64,000 bases of DNA from Parachlamydiales bacterium (GCA_041671045.1 JBAZCF010000003.1:248001-312000); one strand, 5' to 3'. Shown: positions 35,338 through 44,336, numbered from the stretch's first letter. Numbers and translations are program-made. Notes: generated by a model from the letters alone, not told the origin.

Positions 35338-36201
35338 ATGAATCTGCTGTCTATCTACTGGAATCCTAACCGAGACATCTTTACTATTCCTTATATTGAT
35401 CGTCCTGTAGCATGGTACGGATTATTCTTTATCCTTGGTTTCATCATTGGATATTGGATCGTTGTCCCCATGTTCGTAAGACTGCTCAAGGATGCAGGCG
35501 ATAACCGACCTGAAGCTGTAGACGAATGCCGTTTTCTAACTGACAAACTGACCTGGTTCGTAATCTTCGGAACTCTAATCGGAGCGCGACTGGGACACGT
35601 CTTCTTCTATTACTGGCCCTACTATCGCGCACACCCTTTAGATATCTTTAAAGTTTGGGAAGGGGGCCTCGCAAGCCACGGCGGCATTATAGGTATTCTG
35701 ATCGCTATCTTTTTTTACACTTTAAGCGTCAGAAAGAAATATCCGACTTTGACTTTTTTCACCATTGTGGATGTTCTTTGCATCCCATCAGCTCTTGCGG
35801 GCTTCTTTATTCGCGTGGGTAATTTTATCAACCAAGAAATCCTTGGCACAGAAACCAATGCACCTTGGGCTGTTGTTTTCGGGGACCCAGCCGATGGATC
35901 CATTCCTGTACCACGGCACCCTGTTCAACTTTATGAAGGTCTTGCTGTCCTCTTTCTATTCTTTGTTCTATGGACTCTTTGGTGGCGGACTAACCTTCGC
36001 AAGTATGTAGGAGCAACGACCGGAATCTTCTTCATTCTTCTTTTCAGCTCCAGGATTCTATTCGAACATTTCAAGGAATCCCAAAGCATCATGCGCGATG
36101 AAAGCTGGATAACAACAGGTCAACTATTAAGCTTTCCTTTTATTTTGTTAGGCTTAGCCCTCGTCTACTGCTCACTCAAACAAAAGAAAAACTGCTATTA
36201 A
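35338..36201 (+). CDS. lgt: Prolipoprotein diacylglyceryl transferase
   Basis: 287 residues from the ATG at 35338. Longer frames reach back through the tRNA and are rejected. Transfers diacylglycerol from phosphatidylglycerol to the lipobox Cys of prolipoproteins in the inner membrane. Visible: GARLGHVFFYYWPYY, the essential HGGIIGILIA segment, the Lgt signature RVGNFINQEILGTET, and about seven hydrophobic helices. It follows tRNA-Pro and lies downstream of yidC-dnaA, matching the chlamydial yidC/dnaA/lgt neighbourhood with ahcY and the tRNA interposed. Confidence 0.95.
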   Translation: MNLLSIYWNPNRDIFTIPYIDRPVAWYGLFFILGFIIGYWIVVPMFVRLLKDAGDNRPEAVDECRFLTDKLTWFVIFGTLIGARLGHVFFYYWPYYRAHPLDIFKVWEGGLASHGGIIGILIAIFFYTLSVRKKYPTLTFFTIVDVLCIPSALAGFFIRVGNFINQEILGTETNAPWAVVFGDPADGSIPVPRHPVQLYEGLAVLFLFFVLWTLWWRTNLRKYVGATTGIFFILLFSSRILFEHFKESQSIMRDESWITTGQLLSFPFILLGLALVYCSLKQKKNCY

Positions 36202-36275
36202 GCTTGTTTTTTAAGAGGAGATTTTCCATAATACTATTATACTTAATAAGATAAACTTTGTTTTTTTGGTAAACT

Positions 36276-36542
36276 ATGGCTACATTAAAATTTGATCACA
36301 ATAATGAAGAAGTAGAACTTAATGAAGACTCCCCTATCGCTGAATATTGCGAAGAAGCGGGCGTCCCATTCGCTTGTACTGAAGGTGTTTGCGGAACTTG
36401 CGTCATTGAAGTTGTCGAAGGAATGGACAACATGAACCCACCCACACAAGAAGAAAAAGATTTCTTGGGCGATGATACCCAATGCGAACGTCTTGCATGT
36501 CAATGTATTCTTAAACGCGGCAAAGTCCGCATTTCATTCTAG
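36276..36542 (+). CDS. fdx: 2Fe-2S ferredoxin
   Basis: 88 residues, plant/ISC-type ferredoxin fold. The cluster cysteines are visible as CTEGVCGTCVIEV (three Cys) and CQC near the C-terminus (RLACQCIL). The acidic N-terminal half (NNEEVELNEDSPIAEYCEEAG) is typical. It carries electrons, probably for Fe-S assembly given the IscA-domain gene 9 bp downstream, with which it likely forms an operon ending at the 37301 terminator. Confidence 0.92.
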   Translation: MATLKFDHNNEEVELNEDSPIAEYCEEAGVPFACTEGVCGTCVIEVVEGMDNMNPPTQEEKDFLGDDTQCERLACQCILKRGKVRISF

Positions 36543-36551
36543 AGGTTTATT

Positions 36552-37283
36552 ATGTCCCACACCGAAACAGGCGAACAAGAAATCATTCATCGTCAAATGA
36601 CGATTCAAGAAATCCTGTCTCTATTTCCTCAGAAATCCCAAAGACTAGCGCAAGAAATTACCAATGCCGGATTGCATTGCGTAGGCTGCCACGCTGCTAC
36701 CTGGGAAACCTTAGAAGCTGGTATGCGCAGTCATGGATATGATGAAGCAGCTATCACTCGCCTTCTAAAAAAACTAAATGCTGTCATGAAAAGTGATTTC
36801 AAGGCAGATAAATCTACAGTGACTTTGACTCCTAAAGCAGCCGAGAAATTCCTCGAATTCTCTCAAGCGGAAGGTAAACAAGGATGTGCACTATTTTTCT
36901 CTGATAAGCTCGAAGGATGCAGTGGATTCACCTATATTTTAGATTTCTCAGATAAAGCCGGTCCGAATGACTCTATCTTCACTTCCCACGGGATTGAAAT
37001 CCATGTACCTAACGACCGTTTAGACCGTCTTGTTGGCTCAGTGATTGACTTTGTTCAGACACTAAGCTCAACCGGCTTCTATGTAGAAAATCCAAATACT
37101 GCCAGCTCGTGCGGTTGTGGTTCTTCCCATAACTACAGTAAAGAAAGCCGTGGCGGCGGATGCTGCGGATCTTCTTCGAAGTCTTCTCAAGAGCAAGAAC
37201 AGAGTAGTGGCGGCGGATGCTGCGGCTCCTCTCCTAAACCTTCCCAAGATAAGGGACACGGTGGCGGATGCTGTAGCCATTAG
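36552..37283 (+). CDS. DUF1858-IscA/HesB fusion with Cys-rich GGGCC repeat tail
   Basis: 243 residues in three parts. Residues about 10-75 match DUF1858 (MTIQEILSLFPQKSQRLAQE, with the CVGC pair). Residues about 90-195 form an A-type Fe-S carrier domain, with conserved GCSGFTYIL and the C-terminal cluster cysteines SCGCGSS. The tail (196-243) has three GGGCC units separated by Ser/Gln/Lys-rich linkers. A-type carriers deliver Fe-S clusters to target proteins. Putting DUF1858 and extra Cys repeats on one chain is unusual and may add metal-binding capacity. It is 9 bp after the ferredoxin gene. Confidence 0.8.
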   Translation: MSHTETGEQEIIHRQMTIQEILSLFPQKSQRLAQEITNAGLHCVGCHAATWETLEAGMRSHGYDEAAITRLLKKLNAVMKSDFKADKSTVTLTPKAAEKFLEFSQAEGKQGCALFFSDKLEGCSGFTYILDFSDKAGPNDSIFTSHGIEIHVPNDRLDRLVGSVIDFVQTLSSTGFYVENPNTASSCGCGSSHNYSKESRGGGCCGSSSKSSQEQEQSSGGGCCGSSPKPSQDKGHGGGCCSH

Positions 37284-37300
37284 TCTTTAATTTCTGTATG

Positions 37301-37326
37301 CCCAGGGCCCTCGTCCTGGGTTTTTT
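37301..37326 (+). terminator. Rho-independent terminator of fdx-IscA operon
   Basis: CCCAGG (37301-37306), an 8-nt loop, CCTGGG (37315-37320), then six T. A good match to an intrinsic terminator, 17 nt after the IscA-fusion stop. Confidence 0.85.
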
Positions 37327-37415
37327 CTAATTCAAGTTCCCCATAATCCCCTAGTAATGAATCCCACAGAGACTTGAGGTAGTTCGTGACAGTAAAAATT
37401 TTGTATCATTACTTA

Positions 37416-39011
37416 CTAACTCTTGCGATTTAGCAACATCTGGCCGTAATTGAAGAGCAAATCGAATTGATTGTCTGTCTGAACAAAGGAACGACCACGC
37501 TTTGTACGGCCATCTAAGACCAATTTTTCAAGCATATCGTCTAAATTATCGTTCGTAATAATGCCCTTATCGATTCCCTCTTTAATATATGCTGCCACAA
37601 CAAATGTTCCGGAGCGGCCTACACCTGCTTTACAGTGAACAAACTGTTCCTTTGATATATCTCCGAACGCAATGATAAGGTGATCTAAACTCTCAGGGGT
37701 GACTGCCTGATGATCCACCCATTGATTGTAGTGAAAACGGGTGATAGTTTTTTCAGTGCCCGTGTCTTCATTTTTGACGGTATAGATGTATTTCGTATAG
37801 GGAACACCTTCGGTTACTTCGCTTTTACTTTGAAGTATCACTAAAACAGGGGGAAACACACCTTTTTCACCTACCTCATTAGGGTAGACCAGAAAGGGAT
37901 TTCTATTAAAAGTCAGGTCGTCAATAGAGGTCGTCAAATCGATGATATCCGAATTGTTATCTAAGACTGCAAGCCAAAATTTGTGTTCTTCACCATATAC
38001 TGTCGCTTGCCCTACCATAAACTTAGATTCAAATTTATCCATCTTAATATGGTTAGCATGAACTTTGATATCTTTACCTCTAACTTCTACTGATACAAGT
38101 GTGTCAAATATGGGTTGAACATCTGGAAACCTATTGTGGGGTGCATGGTACATAGGTACCAAAAAGTCCTCGTCCTTCCGAGAGTAGGGTGTATTTGGTC
38201 CCATCGCAATCCGTACTCCCGCTGCCTTAAAGTATTCAGTCGTTTTGTTTTCAATGCGCGCAAACCAGTCTTGTGTGGGTAAATTAGCTTTTTCCTGCGA
38301 CCCTTTTGTTTTTGGAACATTAATGGCATTTTCTTGAGTTTTGGTTCCTAAGACTTTTACTAGCTCTTCTAGCGAGGGAAATTCTCTATTTAACTCTCTG
38401 GCAAATAATCCTTTAGGGGTTAAGGACAATCCAACTCGTACCAAAGATCCTTTTCTACTAAACACCAGAGTGTAATTTTTCTTATCACTAGAAGGTCGGA
38501 TGAAAATACCTGTATTTGTTTTGGAATCAATATGTTTATTAAAATTCTGAATATCATTCGCTGGAAGGTCGTCCACAAAATAGCTTTTGACATCTCTTTC
38601 ATTTTTTGCTGTTTTAAGGATTTCTTGTACGTTCTGGCTAAAATCATTTAATGTCTCAAAATTGTCGATAGTCTGAGCCCCTTGTGTATTTTCTTTACCT
38701 TTCTGTTCTGTAAGCAGAATGGATACATTATTTTGTATCTTGCTCAATGTTTTAATGACTTTAGCTTTGTCTTTGTCAGATAAACCATTGAATTTTCTGA
38801 GGTCGCATATCTCCTTAAATTTACTTTTTATTTCTTCCAGCTTACTGTTTTCAGTATATCCTCTTTCAATTTTCGGACTTATTGAGGGGTCTAATCGTAT
38901 ATGTTTGCTTTTAGGGCTGGATCTTTCACCTTGTGACACAAGCAAATCGATTTCTTTATTCAGTTCTTTGACTTGAGAAACGTAATCTATTGATCTTACT
39001 TGAGATACCAT
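37416..39011 (-). CDS. Classical protein tyrosine phosphatase, putative secreted effector
   Basis: 531 residues. The C-terminal ~300 residues are a PTP domain: P-loop HCKAGVGRSGTF (459-470, nucleophile Cys460, Arg466), WPD-loop variant WVDH (431-434) with the general-acid Asp433, and Q-loop QTDNQF. These are the same elements as YopH/SptP and eukaryotic PTPs. The N-terminal ~230 residues are helical and unrecognised, with no signal peptide. AT-rich single gene. Type III secretion to the host is inferred from the domain type and the bacterial lineage. Pro in WPD being Val is uncommon but tolerated in some PTPs. Confidence 0.8.
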   Translation of the reverse strand: MVSQVRSIDYVSQVKELNKEIDLLVSQGERSSPKSKHIRLDPSISPKIERGYTENSKLEEIKSKFKEICDLRKFNGLSDKDKAKVIKTLSKIQNNVSILLTEQKGKENTQGAQTIDNFETLNDFSQNVQEILKTAKNERDVKSYFVDDLPANDIQNFNKHIDSKTNTGIFIRPSSDKKNYTLVFSRKGSLVRVGLSLTPKGLFARELNREFPSLEELVKVLGTKTQENAINVPKTKGSQEKANLPTQDWFARIENKTTEYFKAAGVRIAMGPNTPYSRKDEDFLVPMYHAPHNRFPDVQPIFDTLVSVEVRGKDIKVHANHIKMDKFESKFMVGQATVYGEEHKFWLAVLDNNSDIIDLTTSIDDLTFNRNPFLVYPNEVGEKGVFPPVLVILQSKSEVTEGVPYTKYIYTVKNEDTGTEKTITRFHYNQWVDHQAVTPESLDHLIIAFGDISKEQFVHCKAGVGRSGTFVVAAYIKEGIDKGIITNDNLDDMLEKLVLDGRTKRGRSFVQTDNQFDLLFNYGQMLLNRKS

Positions 39012-39140
39012 AACTCACTCCTTGATAATAGAAATCTTAATTATAATTTTAATTATAATTTTAAAAATAGATTACCATCAACTTTCTAAATATTTAAAAT
39101 TTTAAAATCATAGATATAAAGGGAAATAATATAAAGTATA

Positions 39141-39614
39141 TTACTCTGGTCTTAAAATTTTACTAAAAATACCTGAACTTAGTTTTTCCCCTTGGAGAAT
39201 GAAAAAGACGACAATGATTGTTAATCCTAAGGAGGGTGAGAAAACAGCAATGAAAAATCCTAGGCTTAATACAAAAAGTTTTTTCCACCAGTAAAAACAC
39301 TTTGCAACCCAGTCATTTGCAGTTTTTGAATAACCGAGAGTTATTAAATTAATTAGAAAACAAAATATGGTTCCAATAAGCGCCCCTATTGCAGCAAAAA
39401 ACATCATGATGGAAAATCCTAATGACATAACGCGTAAGGTAAAGGGGAAGTCAGTTTTTATGACATCTTCTAATGGGGGAAGGGGATTTTCTTCCCTTGA
39501 ATAAGGATTGCTTTCAGCATGCGGCCGTTCCTTGTGTGTATCCTCTAAGAGGATAAATTCAGGTCGATGCGTGTGTTGCGAAATATTTTCGCCCGGAGGG
39601 TGATTTCTATCCAT
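39141..39614 (-). CDS. Hypothetical membrane protein, 157 aa
   Basis: A His/Pro/Glu-rich soluble N-terminus (1-58) is followed by three hydrophobic segments (about 63-95, 113-130 and 130-142, the last two close together). The second loop contains NDWVAKCFYWWKK. No family recognised. The N-terminal hydrophilic part ahead of a hydrophobic hairpin would also fit an inclusion-membrane (Inc-like) protein. It is transcribed in the same direction as the phosphatase, 130 bp upstream of it. Confidence 0.5.
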   Translation of the reverse strand: MDRNHPPGENISQHTHRPEFILLEDTHKERPHAESNPYSREENPLPPLEDVIKTDFPFTLRVMSLGFSIMMFFAAIGALIGTIFCFLINLITLGYSKTANDWVAKCFYWWKKLFVLSLGFFIAVFSPSLGLTIIVVFFILQGEKLSSGIFSKILRPE

Positions 39615-39721
39615 TACCCTCTCCTGTCTTTTTATTTTAATTATAACAGGTAAAATAAATACTTTAAATAAAGGCTAGATCCTCAAATTCTCGCGCGAAA
39701 GAAAAAAACAGGGTCGTCTTT

Positions 39722-41125
39722 TTATGTCTTTTTCTTCGTCTTGATTTTATTATATCCATTCAATGCTGCAACGCGATATCCCTCCGCAAAGGTAGGATAA
39801 TTGAACACTTGGTCAATAAAATAGTCTATTTTCGCATGGAAACTCATAGCGACCTGACCGATATGTATAACTTCCGTCGCACCACGACCGATGACATGGA
39901 TGCCTAGTAGCTCTAGTGTCTCTGAGTGAAAAAGGATTTTAAACATCCCAACATTGCTTCCGGTAATATGTCCGCGGGCTATTTCATAATAATAGGCCCT
40001 GCCTACTTCGTAATGATATCCCAAATCTCTCAGTTGATCTTCAGTGTATCCACAACTAGAAATCTCAGGAATCGTATAGATACCTATGGGGTAAAATGAA
40101 GGGAAATAATGTGTGTCTTCGCCACAGGCATGTCTTGCCGCTAAACGGCCTTGTTCCATACTGGTTGAGGCTAGGCACGGGCCTCCTATGAGGTCTCCTA
40201 CACCATAAATATTCGGCACTACAGTTTGAAAAAGAGCATTTACTGGAACATATCCCCATCTATCTAAACTGATGCCGGCATTATCAATATGCAGCCCCTC
40301 GACATTAGCCTCTCTTCCAAGAGCATAAAGCAGTACATCACTATAAAACTCTGTGCCATCTTTGCATTTGACATAAGCCTTATTATCTACGCGTTTAATT
40401 TCCAGAGGCTCCTTATTTCCTACAAACTTTAAACCAATATTTGTTAATGCCGTCTGCAAATGAATACCGATTTCAAAGTCGAGCAGTGGAAGCAGGTGAT
40501 CTCGTTTATCAATAATGGTAACTTCGGTCCCCAATGCTGCAAAGAAGCTTGCGTATTCGGATCCGATGATCCCACCCCCCAACACAGTCATGGTGTCGGG
40601 AACATTATGGATACCTAGTAAGCGTGAAGAGTCCAAAATAATTTCATCATCAAAAGGCACACCTGTAGGATTACGGGGTTTGGAACCGGTAGCCAGAATA
40701 ATTTTGTCGGCTTGAATTTGGTAAATAATGCGGAAGTCATCATCCATGACTAAAAGCATATGCGGATTTTCAAAGCGTGCAGCTCCGCGCAATACACGGA
40801 TGCCATTTTTCGCAAATTGTCGGTGAACCATTTTCCTTTCATCATCAATAACACGTGAAAGGCGGAAATTTAAGTCACCGATATTGACTTTTTTCAATTC
40901 AACTTCAGGACCATAGAACGATAAGTCATGGAAACCCGTTAGATCAATAATCGCTTCTCGTAGAGTTTTAGAAGGGATAGTTCCGCTGTATAAACAATTT
41001 CCTCCCGGGTCGGGTCTTCTTTCGATGACAGCAACTTTTTTATCTAATTTTGCTGCTTGGATTGCTGCCTTTTGCCCGGCAGGCCCTGTTCCTATGACAG
41101 CTACATCGACTTTGATCTCTTCCAT
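39722..41125 (-). CDS. sthA: Soluble pyridine nucleotide transhydrogenase / flavoprotein disulfide reductase family
   Basis: 467 residues. FAD-binding GTGPAGQKAAIQAA near the N-terminus, then GGNCLYSGTIPSKTLRE. The disulfide Cys pair of lipoamide dehydrogenases is missing (only one Cys before SGTIPSK), the pattern of SthA, which exchanges hydride between NADPH and NAD+. The NAD(P) Rossmann motif GGGIIGSEYASFFAALG and the C-terminal dimer domain (FNYPTFAEGYRVAALNG) are present. Monocistronic by position. A related flavoprotein is possible, but SthA fits best. Confidence 0.85.
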   Translation of the reverse strand: MEEIKVDVAVIGTGPAGQKAAIQAAKLDKKVAVIERRPDPGGNCLYSGTIPSKTLREAIIDLTGFHDLSFYGPEVELKKVNIGDLNFRLSRVIDDERKMVHRQFAKNGIRVLRGAARFENPHMLLVMDDDFRIIYQIQADKIILATGSKPRNPTGVPFDDEIILDSSRLLGIHNVPDTMTVLGGGIIGSEYASFFAALGTEVTIIDKRDHLLPLLDFEIGIHLQTALTNIGLKFVGNKEPLEIKRVDNKAYVKCKDGTEFYSDVLLYALGREANVEGLHIDNAGISLDRWGYVPVNALFQTVVPNIYGVGDLIGGPCLASTSMEQGRLAARHACGEDTHYFPSFYPIGIYTIPEISSCGYTEDQLRDLGYHYEVGRAYYYEIARGHITGSNVGMFKILFHSETLELLGIHVIGRGATEVIHIGQVAMSFHAKIDYFIDQVFNYPTFAEGYRVAALNGYNKIKTKKKT

Positions 41126-41227
41126 ATTATATTCTCCAGAGAGCTTGACACTAATCTCCCTGATGGAACAATAATTCAGAGAAGATTAAAATAAAAATAG
41201 AAAGTTGATAAATTTTTTGGTTTTTAT

Positions 41228-41707
41228 ATGAGCAAAGAAAACTACGATAAAGTTGAATCTGCAATGGACGAAACCATGCAGAAGCTTAAGGCGGAAAAAT
41301 TAATCCATGATTCTGGGCAAAGCAGCAATTTCAGCAAATATCCTGAAAACTTACGCTCTACAAAGGAAAAACTAGCTGAACTGGAGTTGCAGCGTAAAAA
41401 AGATAGAAGATTATTAGCTACTTCCATGAAGTTAGATGTGGATAAATTTTTCAAGAAAAACAAACAGTTCTATAGCTATCTAGGGACGTTTCATGAAGAG
41501 TTTTTAGATCTGGTACACGCCGCAGATTCCATGGATGATCCTAAATGGAAAAGGCTGCTCGAGATCAAAGCAAAACTAGATGTTTATCGCGCCAATCAAA
41601 AAAAAATGGAGCCGCAGGTATCCAACGAAGCGTTAATTAAACAGCAGTTGAAGACACACATTAATAAAAGATATAAAGTCAAAGATGGATGGCTCCCCCT
41701 TTATTAG
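41228..41707 (+). CDS. Hypothetical coiled-coil protein, 159 aa
   Basis: Highly charged, Lys/Glu-rich and predicted mostly alpha-helical, with coiled-coil-like stretches around STKEKLAELELQRKKDRRL (48-66) and later. No signal peptide, membrane segment or known domain. It ends in the aromatic motif WLPLY. It diverges from sthA, and the F-box gene follows 92 bp downstream. Possibly conserved within Chlamydiota, but I cannot name an orthologue. Confidence 0.55.
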   Translation: MSKENYDKVESAMDETMQKLKAEKLIHDSGQSSNFSKYPENLRSTKEKLAELELQRKKDRRLLATSMKLDVDKFFKKNKQFYSYLGTFHEEFLDLVHAADSMDDPKWKRLLEIKAKLDVYRANQKKMEPQVSNEALIKQQLKTHINKRYKVKDGWLPLY

Positions 41708-41799
41708 CCCTGCAGTGGACTTCAAAGCATCAATTGCATATTTCCCTTTACTTTTCTACATAATCAAATAATATCCGCTCTTAACAATGGGGGGAACAT

Positions 41800-42636
41800 A
41801 TGCTCACTTTTTTAGGGGGTGTATTAGAAATTCATCCAAAATCAAAATTCGAAGTTATTCAGCCTTCAAGTCGTATAAAATCCATCTCATCTTCAAGTTT
41901 AGTAGAAATATCCACAAAATACCTGAATAGAGATTTAACTGCCGAGGTAGCTGCTCGACGCCCTAACGAAATAGAAAAGCGGTATAGAAGATATCTGAGA
42001 TGGAATATTTTTAATCTGTTATATAATAAATTCAAATATGTCAATTCCCCTCCTGAACTATGCACGGATGTTCTAATAGGAATTTTTTCCTATTTATCTC
42101 GTTATGACTTAGCAAGACTGCAACTCGTATGCCGCGATTTCAGAACGATTATTTGGAATGTCGGGAAATTCTCTACCTTAATGCTTAAATGCGCCGATGA
42201 TTGGCAATTAGAGTGTAAAGAACACCTATTTGAACCGCAGATTGTAACCAATAGAAAGTTGATTCGATTTATCCTTTCACATCATCCTGCTTATAAATTC
42301 TATGAATCCGCTCCAATCCAGTTTAATCTGACGATTAAGGCAGCATCATTTAAAGCCTCTTGTATAAACCGCAAGTATTTCCATGTGGATCAACTACAAG
42401 ACAGCTACACGCTTTCTATTAAATTCCACGGAGTGGTATCTAATCCGAGTGGCAATGAGCCTGTTAAGGATTTTTTTATTACTGTTGAAGATAAGGGAAT
42501 TTTCCATACTAACATCTTCTCCTATCAGCAAAGACCGTTTGGTTTCAGTAACCGCTTTCTCTCTACTGAGGAATGCCCACGGATCATCAACTCATTCTTT
42601 AGGACACTAAATCCTCAAAAAAGCAAAATGTTGTAA
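41800..42636 (+). CDS. F-box domain protein, putative host ubiquitin-pathway effector
   Basis: 278 residues. An F-box is clear at about 83-120 (SPPELCTDVLIGIFSYLSRY, then DLARLQLVCRDFRTII), with the Leu-Pro/Ile core that binds eukaryotic SKP1. The rest is unrecognised: a basic helix before the box (58-80) and a beta-rich C-terminus. Bacteria have no SCF ligase, so F-box proteins in amoeba symbionts are taken to act in the host cell. The ATG is preceded by GGGGGGAAC. Single AT-rich gene. Host targeting is inference. Confidence 0.75.
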   Translation: MLTFLGGVLEIHPKSKFEVIQPSSRIKSISSSSLVEISTKYLNRDLTAEVAARRPNEIEKRYRRYLRWNIFNLLYNKFKYVNSPPELCTDVLIGIFSYLSRYDLARLQLVCRDFRTIIWNVGKFSTLMLKCADDWQLECKEHLFEPQIVTNRKLIRFILSHHPAYKFYESAPIQFNLTIKAASFKASCINRKYFHVDQLQDSYTLSIKFHGVVSNPSGNEPVKDFFITVEDKGIFHTNIFSYQQRPFGFSNRFLSTEECPRIINSFFRTLNPQKSKML

Positions 42637-42949
42637 TGGGATTAAAAGGGTCTCTTTTGAAACTATAAACGAGTAAAGATAAATCTTTGTGATCAGGAAC
42701 TTACGGAAGGCGTCTGCCTATTTAACCCACAGTGTCCTGAGAGAGAAGGAATAAAGCTCACAATAAGTACCTTCTTTAATTTTAAATAGTAATTTGTATC
42801 GTATTTCACAAAAATGAATACAATTGTTCGCAATTCGGCTCGGATTTACAACTAAACTGTTACCAAATGAACTTAATTCGATTGATCTTAGATCATGACT
42901 ATTGTGGTGAAAATTTAATCAAAATCATCCCCTCTTTTTCTGTTTCATC
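42637..42949. other. Intergenic segment upstream of rpmB, nothing recognised
   Basis: About 313 bp between the F-box gene stop and the rpmB promoter. I see no tRNA, no clear terminator and no convincing frame, only a few weak short dyads. Confidence 0.5.
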
Positions 42950-42979
42950 TTGTACTCAATGGGCATCCTATGCTATCTT
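42950..42979 (+). promoter_or_regulatory. Probable rpmB promoter
   Basis: TTGTAC (42950-42955), 18-nt spacer, TATCTT (42974-42979) with an extended-type TGC before it. Gene start at 43014. Confidence 0.45.
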
Positions 42980-43013
42980 GTTCCCATAACATATGGATTC
43001 ATGGAGCTAGTTT

Positions 43014-43289
43014 ATGTCTAAGACATGTCAAGTTACAGGTAAGAAGCCTGCGAGCGGCTATAAGTACACCATTCGTGGTATCGCTAAGAAGAAAAAAGGT
43101 ATCGGTCTAAAAGTTACAGGCAAAACAAAACGCCGTTTCCTTCCTAACTTAAAGAAAAAACGTCTTTGGTTGGCTGAAGAAAAACGTTTTGTTACTCTAA
43201 GACTATGTACAAGTGCTTTGCGCACATTGGATAAAGTCGGCCTCAACAAGACTGTTAAAGAACTACGTGAAAAAGGCGTTAAAGTATAA
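43014..43289 (+). CDS. rpmB: 50S ribosomal protein L28
   Basis: 91 residues. The L28 pattern is clear: MSKTCQVTGKKP at the N-terminus, then KTKRRFLPNLKKKRLW, RFVTLRLCTSALRTLDK and a C-terminal KELREKGVKV. Longer than E. coli L28 (78) because of an insert after the start. Structural protein of the large ribosomal subunit. Own promoter and a strong terminator (43317) show it is monocistronic. Confidence 0.95.
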   Translation: MSKTCQVTGKKPASGYKYTIRGIAKKKKGIGLKVTGKTKRRFLPNLKKKRLWLAEEKRFVTLRLCTSALRTLDKVGLNKTVKELREKGVKV

Positions 43290-43316
43290 CGAGCATTCGT
43301 TCTTCTTTCTCTGGAT

Positions 43317-43345
43317 AAAGCATCGCTTTCGCGATGCTTTTTTTT
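43317..43345 (+). terminator. Rho-independent terminator of rpmB
   Basis: AAAGCATCGC-TTTC-GCGATGCTTT, a perfect 10-bp stem (43317-43340) followed by more T. It lies against the convergent transaldolase stop and can serve both directions. Confidence 0.85.
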
Positions 43346-44027
43346 ATCTGCTCACTACTTTATTTTGCTCTAGTAAATCACTCGGCTCAGCCTTTTCCCA
43401 GTCACTTGAGAACTGTAAAAGCGCAGCAAGCGTGTTAGTATTATCATCTAAGTAGTTTCTTAAGACGCCCTCAGGAACTGTTACTGCACAAATCCCTCTT
43501 TTCGCACATTCAGTGATCAAGGAAGGCCCTCGTATTCCGGCAGCCATTATTTTTCCTTCAAATCCATAAAGTTCTTTGATAGCTTGTATCTCTTCAAGGA
43601 CTTCTAAAGGATCTTTTCCTAAATCTTCAATTTTACCCAAATAGGGGGCTAAATAATTGGCTCCTGCGAGAAAAGCCAATAAGGCTTGACTTGGTTCAAA
43701 AATCGCTGTAGCAAGTGTGTTAACCCCACGCTGTGAAAGAGCTTTAATGGCTTTTAATCCTTCCTGAATCACCGGAATTTTCACTACAATTCTAGGGGAA
43801 ATTGCATGCAAGATTTGCGCTTGTTGTACTATCCCTTCGTAATCATCCGCAATGACTTGCACTGCAACATACCCATCCTGTATTTGAAGCAGGATTGAAA
43901 TAAGCTTCTCTAAAGGATAATTTGAGATAGATGCAATAGAAGGATTGGTGGTAACACCGGTCGTAATCCCCAGCTCAGCAATTTTTTCTATAAATTTATC
44001 GTTGGCGGTATCAATCCAAATTTCCAT
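43344..44027 (-). CDS. tal: Transaldolase, small TalC/fructose-6-phosphate aldolase type
   Basis: 227 residues, the short form (classic TalB is about 317). Starts MEIWIDTANDKFIEKIAELG with TGVTTNPSI; the Schiff-base lysine sits in IVVKIPV; later GVNTLATAIFEPSQALLAFLAGANYLAPYLG matches the family. Moves three-carbon units between sugar phosphates in the pentose phosphate pathway, or acts as an F6P aldolase. Converges with rpmB and shares its terminator. rpiA in the same window belongs to the same pathway. Confidence 0.88.
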   Translation of the reverse strand: MEIWIDTANDKFIEKIAELGITTGVTTNPSIASISNYPLEKLISILLQIQDGYVAVQVIADDYEGIVQQAQILHAISPRIVVKIPVIQEGLKAIKALSQRGVNTLATAIFEPSQALLAFLAGANYLAPYLGKIEDLGKDPLEVLEEIQAIKELYGFEGKIMAAGIRGPSLITECAKRGICAVTVPEGVLRNYLDDNTNTLAALLQFSSDWEKAEPSDLLEQNKVVSR

Positions 44028-44106
44028 GAACTCTTCCTTGTTTAGTGAGGTGTATAAATATTAGTGCCGGCTTCGATTAATAATTATGCGTTTGTGAAGA
44101 AGTCTA

Positions 44107-44135
44107 TTGCCTTCATAGAGAGATTTTGCTATGAT
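44107..44135 (+). promoter_or_regulatory. Probable promoter of rpmG-lolE-lolD
   Basis: TTGCCT (44107-44112), 17-nt spacer, TATGAT (44130-44135), followed after about 35 nt by the rpmG ATG with GGAGA upstream. Confidence 0.5.
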
Positions 44136-44170
44136 TTTGCCATTATATACAAGAATATTGGAGAATAATC

Positions 44171-44326
44171 ATGGCAAAAAAACGTGAACAAATAAAGTTG
44201 CAGAGCTCTGCAAGCAATCACCGTTATTATACTACAAAGAACAAAACTCAAACTCCTAACCGTTTAGTTTTAAAGAAGTATGATCCCACTGTTCGTCAAC
44301 ACGTAGAATACAAAGAAACGAAGTAA
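44171..44326 (+). CDS. rpmG: 50S ribosomal protein L33
   Basis: 51 residues, normal for L33: MAKKREQIKLQSSASNHRYY, then TTKNKTQTPNRLVLKKYDP, ending HVEYKETK. No zinc-binding Cys pair, so it is the C-minus form. A GGAGA ribosome site lies 7 nt before the ATG. First gene of a run with lolE and lolD, an order I recall in C. trachomatis. A hairpin at 44337 may partly end the transcript here. Confidence 0.95.
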   Translation: MAKKREQIKLQSSASNHRYYTTKNKTQTPNRLVLKKYDPTVRQHVEYKETK

Positions 44327-44336
44327 GTCACTCATT

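Noticed and set aside
37068..37280. Antisense Ala/Arg-rich frame opposite the IscA fusion tail
   Set aside because: It is the mirror of the GGGCC repeat codons and has no independent support.
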